The notes below the pieces were generated by a model, which saw nothing but the letters and a program-made list of their open reading frames with translations, had not been told where the DNA came from and ran no database searches. Shown here piece after piece: positions 1 to 11,500 of a stretch of 64,000 nucleotides of DNA. Origin of the DNA: Corella eumyota. Its lineage: Eukaryota > Chordata > Ascidiacea > Phlebobranchia > Corellidae. The stretch lies in NCBI GenBank assembly GCA_963082875.1, contig OY720098.1, positions 15,314,001 to 15,378,000 on the forward strand. Reading direction: 5' to 3'. Every line of letters begins with the position of its first letter. Position 1 is the first letter of the stretch. Made by a program: the position numbers and the translations under genes.

Positions 1-1268
1 ATGCATATTTGACGGATATTTAATTAAACAAAAAAAATTTCATGAATTAAACCCTTACCCTAACCCTCACCTATTCAGATTACCCATTAACACATCCGAC
101 CCATTCGATCCTTCTATCCATATAATAGTCAATCAATCCATACGATCCGAAAATATATTCTCGTCAGGTGGATTAAGTTGTAATCACCCTTGATAGGATA
201 GATTGGTTGGATAGGAATACAAACTTCTACACTCTCTGATATGTGTTAGTTTGTATTCATAGGAAAGAAACTGGGTATGAATTTAATAGAAGCATTGTTA
301 CATGTTATTTTTAGGTTGTAAATTTAAAAAAATTTCCATTTTGCATTTCGGAGCTCTATTAGCTTTTTAGGATTTAGGTTCTTCAAATTATTTTTTAGAT
401 TGTCACTTTGTTGATAAAATAATAAAAGTCCTGGCCAATTACTTCGATTTAAAAACAATTTTTTGTATGTTTAAAGTCATTTTATGGTTTCCACATACAA
501 TTTTAATTAAATTAAAACACTAAATGCAAAAAAGAAACATTTTTTGGCTTCAATAAATAAAAAGAGATTTTTATACAATTTTTAAGCAATTCGGAACAAT
601 CGGTCACCTTAATGCACTTTATTTATGAGTAGTTATTTTAATATTTAGATAATTTTTGGTTAATTTTAATATAATTACTCTATGGAATGTTAATGGAAAA
701 TTTTTAATTAGATTCTAAGAAATTGTTTTTTTAAGCTACTTAAGCAAATGTCGGTGTAAGCATAGGTTGTATATACAAAAGTTAAATGTAAGATGTATTG
801 AGTAGGCAATAAACAAGTAAATTTAATCATTGAAAAAAGTAAATTCTTGGTATAAAACTACTGCTTAATTTAAAGCAAAAATAATTATTAAAGTATGGCT
901 GATGTTTGATAATGGTATTCTTGAGTAAAAATTAAGTTTTGTAAAATAAATATTGTTGCTTAAAGCAAAAATACAAGGCAATTGTTTTTTCAAATATTTG
1001 ACATTTGAAATAAAATGCCTGTATATTAGTTCTGCATGGGGTTATGAAATAATTATTACTGTAGGGGTATAAAATAAATATTAGTTGGGTTAGAAAGCTG
1101 CAAATTGCAATAGTTATCAAGTTGATTTTATTTGTTGGGTAGGTGTGCTAAGTAAAGTTTTTTTTTCAGAATTTTTTTTTTAATATGTTATTAGGATTTT
1201 GCAAAGTAGGTTTCAATTTGGCAACTTGACATTGTTATACTCCTACCGTGGTCAAAAAATAAAACATA
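1..1268. other. 5' flank of array gene A
   Basis: No gene is seen here. From about 187 to the start codon at 1269 the sequence aligns, with scattered differences, to the flank before gene 2 (about 7208-8523), so the ancestral duplication that made A and B took in about 1 kb upstream. The B flank holds a MITE that this one lacks. Bases 1-186 do not match that flank and include a MITE relic. No TATA box or initiator could be assigned in such AT-rich DNA. Confidence 0.6.
35..160. repeat. Fragment of the 9-bp-satellite MITE family
   Basis: The core shared with the intact copies is visible: a 'cctaaccctcacctattcag' block followed by degenerate CCATTCGATC repeats. The terminal inverted repeats are absent, so this is an old internal fragment. 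Confidence 0.55.
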
Positions 1269-4200
1269 ATGGAGGAAAAACATGGCCATATTGCTGAGTT
1301 AATGAATCAATTACTGGATCAAATTGAAGGAAAGGGTCAAGCAGAGGCACAGCAAAATAACAAAGGTTGTTAAAAAGTTTTTTTTTTAAATAAAGATGTT
1401 TTTAACTTGACATATTGCTGTAGTTAAGTTGAATAAAAACTGAACATTTTTACCATTTTATTTTTACCATTTTATCTTGATAAAGTTTACAAAAAATTAC
1501 TATTCTAAATGAATATTATTTACAATATATTTGTGGGTGTTTCTGTTTATTCAGTTTAATTTTTTTGTATGTTTAGAAATTAAACTTTAAACAAATGCTG
1601 TAAAACTTTATCTTGTGTTCTAGCCGATGGGAAAGCTATAGAGTTAGTTCAACCGAAAAACAAGGATTTACGAGATGTTGGTGGAATTACATTAAACAAA
1701 AATGCACTCCATGAAATATTCTGCAGTGATGATGTGAAAGACAAGCCAATTGCCATTTATTCCATTACTGGTGAATTCCGATTGGGGAAGTCTTTTCTCT
1801 TTAACCTGTTTTTGAGATATCTGTGGGCTGACAAGGCAAATTGGAAAATCTTTTATATGTTTAGCAAATATATTAAATCAAATTAATGTATATAAGTTTA
1901 ACTGTATTTAAAAATACTAAAAAATCTCACTTTATTTGAGTTTCAAATTTTTATGACAAACTTTTTGAATATCTGTTAGAAGGAAGAATGGATAAGCGAT
2001 CCAACTGACCAGTTAATTGATGGGTTTGACAGGCAGAAAGTAGACGGAAAGACTCATGGAATATGGATCTGGAACAAACCATTTTTGTACAAAACTCCAC
2101 AGGGCGAGGTTTTGCTTTTTAAATAATATTTTTTATTTCTTTATTTTTGCTATTTTTTTTTTGACTTATAACAAGGCTGTATAAACAAGTTTTTTTCAAC
2201 TTTGCGCAGTTTAAAGAAATTTGTTACGTGGTTAATTTTTGACCACAGTTTCATTTAAAATAAAATATTTTATTTAGTAGATTTACAACTCATGATGTGA
2301 AAGTTTAGATAATACTTGGGATTGTTATAAGGTTTTTAATTTAATTATGTTATAAGAAGTTATAACTAAGTATTTTTGCAGGTAAACTTGTTTTTGTTAT
2401 ATACCCAAGGTGCATTTGACTTGGAAGCATTTTCAGTTATATTTTGCCTCAGCACATTGATTGCCTCCATGCAAATTTGCAATGTCGGGCAAAAAATTAG
2501 AGGCAATAATCTACGAAATTTACATGTAAATTAGTTATTGTAATTTTAACCTTGCATCTGTAAATTTATTTTCATGAAATTTAGAGGTATTTTGACCATA
2601 TTTCATGTTTTTTTCCATAAGAATAATTAAATTTTTAATGTAGTGGTTTGCTGAACTAGGAAAGGCAGCATTTGAACATGCTAAGGAAAGTCAAACTAAG
2701 CCCTTTAAACCGTTTCAGGTATTTGTTAGTATTATGATAATGTTACTTTAGTATTAAAAATCAAAAAGTTAATTCTATTTTTAGCATTTTAGCTTTTTGA
2801 TACGTGATTGGACTGACATAGATTATACCATCGGGAAAGAAGGTGGCATGCAGTATCTTGCAGAGTTTTTTAACAGGCTTGCAACAGCCAAGGAAATTAA
2901 AATGGTTCAGGAAGACATTCGGAACTACTTTGCGGGGTTCAGTTGTTTTCTTTTACCTAGTCCCAACAGTGAGGTTATGAAATTGTCCTATGATAAAAAA
3001 ATAACACTTGACGGTAAGTTTTTGATTTTAATAAAGTTTATATAATAATACATCACTTTATTAACTAGTTATTCTCGTTTTTTTATTAAAAATGAAGTTT
3101 TGCAAACTTTTTTAAAGAATTTTTGATAAAAAGTTCCATGATTTAATTGCAGAATTTGGTGATCGTTTTTTACATGAGGTTGGAAACTTGAGCAGAGATT
3201 TGTTTAAACCTGAAAACATTGTTGTAAAAACCCACAATGAAAAGGTCATGACAGGAAAAGATTTAGGCAACTTAATCTTACGTTGTTTTAAGTTGTTTGA
3301 GAGCGGCAAAAAGCCAGATGTTGAAACAATTCTAAAGGTAAAGCTTGTTACTTTTTGTGTTAATAAGTTACAAGTTTTGTTTAACATTTTTTATTAACAT
3401 TACTCCTTGTGTCTTGTATATTTATCCAATAAATTCCATTGTTTTAGCATCACTATAATGTTATTGAGAAAGATGTGTTTCTACAAGGTTTTAAATCAGA
3501 CTTGCATGAAAAAGAAATGGTAACTTATCTTAAAGCATTATGTAATCTAAAAGCATTTTAATGTGTAGTGTTTGTTAACTTCTTCACCATATAGCAACGC
3601 GTATTATCCATTATCCTTTAGACTGAAAATTTTAATTTTGTCCCATAAATAGTGAAATTGAAAGGAATGTTTTTTTATTAAATTTATTATAAAATATGTG
3701 TAGCCTTTCTCAAATGAAAAATTTTAAGTTTAATGATATTCTGCATTAGAAATTAAAAAAAAGATAGTAATAATATGTCATTTATTGAATTGTTTTTTCT
3801 TAAATTTACTGTTAATATAAATATATAAAATAAAAAAAATATAAAAACACATGAAAAAATAAAAGATTTTTAAGGATACTGCAATGTATTTTAGAAAAAT
3901 TTTGGAACCTATTACAAACCAAAAGATATTTTATGTGTACCTTATGAGGATGGCTTTTTAGGAGGAGGATCATTCGGATGTGTTCGTCTTGCTTTTATAA
4001 AAGCACGGGGTGCTGTTGCTGTAAAATGTCTTCAAATAACTGGATCCAAAGTAGCAATAGAACAAACAAACAAGCAGTTAGTAAACCTTTCTGTAATATT
4101 TTTTACTTACAGTGTTTATTATTCTAATTTAAAAAAATACTTTTTTATTTAAAAAACAACAGAATAAAAAACGAATGTGAGATATTACAACTATTAAATC

Positions 4201-5021
4201 ATTCTTATGTTGTAAAAGTAATTGGTTATACAACATGGCCAAGATCAGCAGGAATTATTATGGAGTACATGATTGGGGGTGATCTAAATACCCTTCTTAT
4301 ACATCGAAAAGATAAAGTTCAATCAATACCCCCTGTTGTTAAATTAAAATTTGTGTCTGAAATATCCAGTGGACTTGCTTACATGCACAACATTTGTGCT
4401 TCCCAAAGAGTTACCCATGGTGACTTAAAAGTCGATAACATACTTCTTACTGGTGACTTAACATGTAAAATCTCAGATTTTGGAGGAGCTCATTTTGCCA
4501 CATGCACTGAAGATTCTACTTCAACTGCAAAACATTATACAAATACGCATACCCGTGTATTTTTAGCTCCTGAAGCTTTACAGAATCCCCATACAAAAGT
4601 TCGCAAATCAATGAATGTCTATAGCTTTTCAATGATTGTTTACATGATTTTAACTCGAGAAACTCCTTATAAAGGAATAACAATAGACTACTATTTGGAA
4701 GGTGTAAAAAGAGAAAATAGGCCTAAATTAAAACAAATAGAAAACTTAAAAACTAATCTATCACCGGATGGTAAAAAGATTATTGATCTACTTCAAAAGG
4801 AGATGGAAAGTTGTTGGAAGCATGCACCTGATGAACGACCAATTATTATAAATGTTAGAGATCGCCTCATTGGTAAACTTTCTGAGATAGAACTATCCGA
4901 AGTTCAAGAGCATGTTTATGAAATAGTCAGAAAACTGGAAATTAATAAACCCAACCAGTATTCTAATAATTGTCAACCAATTGATAAATTTTTCCCACCA
5001 AGTTTTGAATTCGTGGAATAG
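1269..5021 (+). CDS. Atlastin-like GTPase / protein kinase fusion, array gene A (727 aa)
   Basis: Coding exons: 1269-1365, 1624-1835, 1980-2108, 2382-2525, 2644-2718, 2785-3013, 3153-3337, 3448-3519, 3895-4076, 4163-5021; all join in frame. Residues about 45-370 match the atlastin/GBP GTPase: P-loop GEFRLGKS (82-89) with the atlastin-type Arg, Thr in KTHGIW, the G4-type LIRDW (224-228) and a SCFLLP block. The G3 motif is YTQG, not DTQG. Residues about 395-670 are a kinase: GGGSFGCV loop (404-411), Lys425, HGDLKVDN (Asp529), DFG (547), APE (576-578) and a TKL/TK-like CW...ERP block. No transmembrane hairpin is seen, so unlike atlastin it is probably soluble. Intron 2 has a GC donor. Exon 9 has no ATG and continues the GTPase frame, which supports one fused protein. 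A poly(A) signal lies at 5192. Function unknown; an immune or membrane-signalling role is only inference. Confidence 0.85.
1836..1979 (+). other. GC-AG intron (intron 2) of gene A
   Basis: The exon ends GACAAG and is followed by gcaaat. The acceptor is ttag before AAGGAAGAATGG. No GT donor nearby preserves the frame or the conserved LWADK/KEEW join. The three other array genes have gcaagt at this donor (9083, 16604, 24125), the usual extended GC-donor consensus. Confidence 0.8.
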
Positions 5022-6587
5022 TTGTTTTTTTTACTTTTTAGGTTGTTGATAACAATAATTTGAGTTCTGGCTAGTAACTTTTATTAAAAAACTATTTTTT
5101 GTATGTTAAAAGCTATGATGTGGTTTCAACACACAGAGTTATAAAAATTTATAAGACTAGATGTAAAAGAGAAACAATTTCGGCTGTAATGAATAAACAG
5201 ATACTTTATTTTGATTAAGCAGTTTAGGACAATAGGTTGCAATAATTGACTGAGATGTAATGCAGAAAAACAAAAAGCAATTTTTATTTTTTTTAATATG
5301 TCAATGTAAATACTTAAATGTTTGTAGCTGAAAAATGAATTTTAATTTGTCTATGCCATTTTTTAATTTAATTTTTGTTATATTGTCAGTTATAATATAA
5401 AATTATGTATTTTTTAAAGTAAACTGTTATTATGCAACAATGTTGTTTTCTATATAATGAATCTTGTTAAAAGTGCAATTTACATTTAACTTGAACTTTA
5501 ATTTTTCTTTGTGTTTTAATTCATGCTAAAGTTTTTTTTCTTTGTGTTTTAATTCATGCTTTTAATAGTTTAGGATTTTTAAACATTGTAGGCTATTCTT
5601 TTTTATATTTCTTTGTATATGTAAATTTGTTGAAACCAAACATAGCACTTAAGTTAAAAGCAATTTTCACACTTACGTGTGTTGTGAAAAATATCAAAAT
5701 TAAAAAAATTAGCAAGTACCCAAATCAGTAACTTAAATAATATGAGAAGACATAAATTGGTGTTTTTCAACTAATTTTGTGTGGAGTTGTGGAAGCATTA
5801 ATCATACAACAGAATAAACTGCAATTTAATATCTTAAGTGAAAGTAGTAAACATTAATATTGTTTAATCATTAAACTGCTATTTCTTATATATCATGTGA
5901 CTTTATAACCTCAAACCTTTTTAAAAATTTTCCCAAAAGTCTTAAAGCTTGTTATTTTACGAAGAATATTCAACTTAAAGAGCTTCGTGTTTTCGTAAAA
6001 TAAAAAATTAAGATTTAAATTTGGATCACAACTATAGTCATGCAATTGAAATATTACTAATTATGTGTATCAAAATATAAGCATGAGTAATTTGGTTGAA
6101 ATTAAAAATACACCTAATTTATTTAGCCATTTAAATTTGGTTTATATTGATAGTGCATAACAACCAAAATTTTATAGTTAGTCAACACCCATTTCGTCAA
6201 CAATATTAAAATATCTAAACCTTTCAACTTTTGTAATAAAACCTTATTACTTTTGAGTTACGAGATTTGTAGTAAAAAATAATTAATTTTTTGGATAGTA
6301 AAACATTATTAAATTTTTTTATGGCCTTTTTAAAGAGAAATGAAAACACATAAAGTTTAAATAATAAAAAACCATTTCACCAAGTGGGCTTTTACCCAAA
6401 TACTGTTACCAGAACAGGCCATTTTACCAACAATAAGACAATATTTAATAAACCTCTTCTTTTATAACCCAATGTAGATATTAAAACAAGTTGTTTAACA
6501 AGTGACCAAAATATTTGATTTTTACGAGAAATATTTTTGTAAAATAAAATATTGTTTTTTTGCCAATCCTGCAACACATTTAAAGAA

Positions 6588-6855
6588 CCGATAGCGTGGA
6601 GTAGTGGTAAGAACACTTGCTAAACCACTCATGAGGTCGTAGGTTCAATCCCCACTGCTCTCATGCTGTAGCGCCCTTGAGTAAGGCGCTATAAACGGTA
6701 TGAACTCCTGCTGAGCCAGCACTTGATCAGCAGCATAATTACCGGGCATTATATTTTATAATATCCCAAACTGCCACAGGCAACTCGAGACTGGGTCGGA
6801 GTAACTTATGTTATTCCCCTTTCCCACATCAAGGATAAAGATATAGACAAAAAAG
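6588..6855 (+). mobile_element. tRNA-derived SINE
   Basis: The head has an A-box-like region (gtggagtagtggtaag) and a B box (GGTTCAATCCC), followed by the family body: tgtagcgcccttgagtaagg, gctgagccagcacttgatca, and the conserved tail gcaactcgagactgggtcgg. The tail segment ctatgtttaggtcgtgaagt found in other copies is missing. The same family recurs about twenty times in the window in both orientations. Confidence 0.85.
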
Positions 6856-8066
6856 ACCCATTTTAATTTTTACCAATGGTTAGACAATACATAACATTAG
6901 GTTGAATCGTTTTTTTTTCTTACGTTTATGTATGTATTTATGACTTACCTTATCAAATTATTGCGACAATTCAAAATTATTTAGGGCGATTTACTTTATC
7001 TACATTGCAGCAATTCAAAATTATTTTGGGTGATTTATTTAAAAATTATTGTATTTTATGGTAGTTCTACTTGAAAACTTCTAAAAAATACAGTTGAATA
7101 TCGTGAACTATAAACTTACAGTCACATTTTGTTACCATCACTGTGCGGGTTTTGTTGTTGTCGTTGTTTTGGAGACAGAGGGAATGTTTTTGGGGGCTAA
7201 GCCAAGATCACCGTTGATAGGATAGATTGGTTAGATAGGAATACAAACTTTTACACTCCTGATATGTGTTAGTTAGTATTTATAGGAATGAAACTGGGTA
7301 TAAATTTAAAAAAAGCATTGTTACTTGTTATTTTTGGGTTGTAAATTTAAAAAATTTCCATTTGGCATTTTGGAGCTCTATTAGCTATTTAGGATTTAGG
7401 TTCTTCAAATTATTTTTTAGATTGTCACTTTGTTGATAAAAATAATATAAGTCCTGGCCAATTACTTTGATTTAAAAACTAATTTTTGTATGTTGAAAGT
7501 CATTTTATGGTTTCCACATACAATTTTAATAAAATTAAAACACTAAATGCAAAAGAGAACCATTTTTAGCTTCATTAAATACAAAGAGATTTTATTACAA
7601 TTTTTAAGCAATTCGGAACAATTGGTCACCTTAATGCACTTAATTTATGAGCTGTTATTTTAATATTTTGATGTAGCGTGTTTAATTTTTTGTTTAAAAA
7701 TAATTTATAAATAATTTAAATATAATTACTCTATGGAATGTTAATGGAAAATTTTTAATTAGATTCTAAGAAATTGTTTTTTTTTAAGCTACTTAAGCAA
7801 ATATGGAAGTAGGGCTGATGTTCAACGACAGTATTCTTGAGTAAAATTTTAGTTTTGTAAAATAAATATTGTTGCTTAAAACCAAATTATCAGGCAGCTG
7901 CTTTTTTAAATATTTGAGATTTAAAATAAAATGCCTGTATATTAGTTCTGCATGGGGTGTATGAAATAATTATTACTGTAGGGGTATAAAATAAATATTA
8001 GTTGGGTTAGAAAGCTGCAAATTGCAATAGTTATCAAGTTGATTTTATTTGTTGGGTGTGCTAAGG

Positions 8067-8390
8067 GGTACCTATAAACTATACAGGATTGAATGGATCG
8101 AATGGATCGAATGGATATCGAATGGATCTTGAATGGATCGAATGGATAGAATGGAACAAAATATTGCATAAATTAAACTCTAACCCCGACCCTCACCCAT
8201 TCAGAATAAGCATAATGCATGTGATCCATTCGGTTCATTCGATCCGTTTGGTCCATTCGATCCATTTGGTTTATTCGAAAATCATTTGTGTTCGAGTACA
8301 TTCTATTTATTCGATCCATTCGATCCATTTGATCCATTCGATCCATTCGATCCATTTGATCCATTCGATCCTGTATAGTTTATAGGTACC
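8067..8390. mobile_element. MITE with 23-bp TIRs and 9-bp satellite arms
   Basis: Perfect 23-bp inverted repeats lie at 8067-8089 and 8368-8390 (outer bases GGTACCTATA / TATAGGTACC). Inside are arrays of GAATGGATC on the left and its complement GATCCATTC on the right around a core of about 70 bp, so the whole element could fold into one long hairpin. It is flanked by the 10-bp target duplication GTGTGCTAAG (8056-8065, 8391-8400). The paralogous flank of gene A has the empty site with one GTGTGCTAAG (1143-1152). A 10-bp duplication would suit a Mutator-like element, but the family is unassigned. Confidence 0.9.
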
Positions 8391-8523
8391 GTGTGCTAAG
8401 TAAAGGTTTTTTTTTCAGAATTTCTTTTTTAATATGTTATGAGGATTTTGCAAAATAGGTTTCAACTTTGTTAGGCAACTTGGCATTGGTATACTTCTAC
8501 TATGATGAAAAAAATAAAACATA

Positions 8524-11500
8524 ATGGAGGAAAAACCTGGCCATATTGCTGAGTTAATGAATCAATTACTGGATCAAATTGAAGGAAAGGGTCAAGCAGA
8601 GGCACAGCAAAATGACAAAGGTTGTTAAAAAGGCGATTTTTTTAAAATAAAGATATTTTTAACATGACTTATTGCTGTAGTTTGGTTAAATAAAAAACTG
8701 AACATGTTTTTACCATTTGATCTTCATAAAGTTTACAAAAAATTACTATTTTAAATGAATATTATTTATAATATATTTGTGGGTGTTTCTGTTTATTTAG
8801 CTTAACAATTTTTGTATGTTTGGAAATTAAACTTTAAACAAATGCTGTGAAACTTAATCTTGTGTTCTAGCCGATGGGGAAGCTATAGAGTTAGTTCAAC
8901 CGAAAAACAAGGAACTAGGAGATGTTGGTGGAATAACATTAAACGAAGACATTCTCTATAAAATATTCTGCAGTGATGATGTAAGAGACAAACCAATTGC
9001 CATTTATTCCATAACTGGTGAATTTCGAATGGGAAAGTCTTTTCTCTTCAATCTATTTTTAAGATATCTGTGGGCTGACAAGGCAAGTTGGAAAATCTTA
9101 TATATGCTTAGAATAAAGTATATAAGTTTTACTTTATTTTAAAATACTGAAATATTTGACTTTATTTTAGTTTCAAATTTTTATGACTAACTTTTTAAAT
9201 ATTTAATAGAAGGAAGAGTGGGTAAGCGATCCAACTGACCAGTTAATTGATGGGTTTGACAGGCAGAAAGTAAACGGGGAAACTCAAGGGATATGGATTT
9301 GGAACAAACCATTTTTGTACAAAACTCCACAGGGCGAGGTTATTTTTTTTTTTTTTGCTATTTGCATTTTTAACTAGGCCTTATAACAAGTTTTTTTTTA
9401 ATTATAATTTTGGAACTTTGTACAGCTCAAAGAAATTTGTTACGTGGTTAATTTTTTCCTATTTAAAATAAAATATTTTTTTTGGAAGATTTACAACTTT
9501 ATGATGTAAAAGTTTTGATAATACTTGGGATTGTTATGATGTTGTTAACTTAATTAAGTTATGAGAAATTATAACTAGGTATTTTTGCAGGTAAACTTGT
9601 TTTTGTTGTATACCCAAGGTGAATTTGACCTGGAAGAATTTTCAGTTATATTTTCCCTCAGCACATTGATTACCTCCATGCAAATTTGCAATGTCGGGCA
9701 AAAAATTAGAGGCAATAATCTACAAAATTTACATGTAACCTTATTATTGTAGTTTTAACCATGTATCTGTAAATTAATTTTTATAAAACTAGAAGTATTT
9801 TAACCATTTTTTATGTTCTTTTTTTTCAAAGAATTTTTAAATTTTTAATTTAGTGGTTTGCTGAACTAGGAAAGTCAGCATTTAAACATGCTAAGGAAAG
9901 TCAAAGTAAACCCTTTAAACCGTTTCAGGTATTTGTTAGTATTATAATAATGTTACTTATTAATTTTTATATTATTATATCATAATAAATTGAGTGTAAA
10001 AATTAAAAAGTTAATTCTATTTTTAGCATTTTAGCTTTTTGATACGTGATTGGTTTGACAAAAATTATGCTTTCGGGAAAGAAGGAGGGATGCAGTATCT
10101 TGCGGAGTTTTTTAACAGGTCTGCAACATCAAAAAAAATTAAAATGGTTCAGGAGGACATTCAGAAATACTTCTCGGGGTTCAGTTGTTTTCTTTTACGT
10201 ATGCCCAACAGTGAGGTTATGAAAGTGTCCTATGATAAAAAAATAACACTTGACGGTAAGTTTTTTAAGTGTATACAATTTATACACCTAATTAAGTGTA
10301 TACAATTTACCTTTATAATACATAACTTTATTAAATGGTTATTCTTGTTTTTCTATTAAAATTATAGTTTTGCAGACTTTTTAAATAATTTTTAATTAAA
10401 AGTTTCATGGTTTAACTTCAGAATTTGGTGATCCTTTTTTGCGTGATGTTGGAAACTTGAGCAGAGATTTGTTTAAACCTGAAAACATTGTTGTAAAAAC
10501 CCACAATGAAAAGGTCATGACAGGAAAAGAATTCGGCGATTTAATCTTTTGTTATTTTAAGTTGTTTGAGAGCGGCAAAAAGCCAGATGTTGAAACAATT
10601 CTAAAGGTAAAGCTTGTTATTTTTGGTATTAATAAGTTACAAATTTTGTTTAACATTTGTTATTAACATTACTCTTTGTGTCTTGTATATTTAACTAATA
10701 AATTCTATTGTTTTAGCATCACTATAATGTTATTAAGAAAGATGTGTTTCTACAAGATTTTAAAGTAGACTTGCATGAAAAAGAAATGGTAAGTTATCCT
10801 AAGTCATTCTGTAATCTAAAAGCATTTTAATGTGTAGTGTTTGTTAACTTCTTTACCATATAGCAACGCGTATTATTCATTATCCTTTAGACTGAAAATT
10901 TTAATTTTGTACCATAAATAGTGAAGTTAAAAGGAATGTTTTTTTATTAAATTTATTATAAAATATGTGTAGCCTTTCTCAAATGAAAAATTTTAAGTTT
11001 ATTGATATTCTGCATTAGAAATTAAAAAAGGTAGTAATAATATGTCATTTATTAAATTTTTTTTCTTAAATTTACTATAAATATAAGTTAGCCTATCAAA
11101 TAAAAAAAAAAAAAAAACATTTTTTTTATAAATTTACTATAAATATGATTGTGTAAAAAAATGCCTTTTTAAAGTAAAAAAAAATTACACATTAATAAAA
11201 ATTTTACACAATAGTATGAAATTTATTTAATTTTTTTTTGTTATTTGTGTTGTAGATAGGTTATTAGTCATTGTTATCTTTCATAAAGGCTAAAAAGTAT
11301 ACTTAATTAAATCACATTTTTTTAAAATGATAAAATTCCAATTTTTATTTAAAAAAAGGTGTACAATACGTTTTAAAAAAAAAATATTTTTAAGGATACT
11401 GCAATGTATTTTTAGAATAATTTAGGAACCCTTTATCAACCAAAAGATATTCTATGTGTACCTTATGAGGATGGCTTTTTAGGAAAAGGATCATTTGGAT

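Larger units (their letters stand above)
5022..8523. other. Array spacer, copy 1 (copies at 12543-16044 and 20064-23565)
   Basis: No gene is seen. The first 2.2 kb is the 3' flank of gene A, with a short direct repeat at about 5503-5559 (TTTCTTTGTGTTTTAATTCA twice) and a SINE at 6588-6855. From about 7208 it is the 5' flank of B, with the MITE at 8067-8390. Small open frames here fall inside the SINE and MITE and do not look coding. Confidence 0.75.

Noticed and set aside
50-80. Telomere-like CCCTAACCCT stretch
   Set aside because: It is two imperfect units inside a MITE fragment; intact copies have a diverged version at the same place.
6392-6616. Minus-strand 74-codon frame repeated in each array unit
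   Set aside because: It overlaps the SINE head and owes its conservation to the copied unit.
6588-6660. Possible tRNA gene (A- and B-box-like motifs)
   Set aside because: It continues into the SINE body, has no proper cloverleaf 3' half, and recurs throughout the window.
8100-8370. CRISPR-like regularly spaced repeats
   Set aside because: Repeats are contiguous without spacers, mirrored around a centre, and bounded by transposon TIRs in a eukaryotic genome.
8089-8385. Open frames on both strands rich in Ile-His-Ser or Met-Asp-Arg repeats (also at 15610 and 23131)
   Set aside because: They are translations of the 9-bp satellite inside the MITE; a repeat length divisible by three keeps all frames open.
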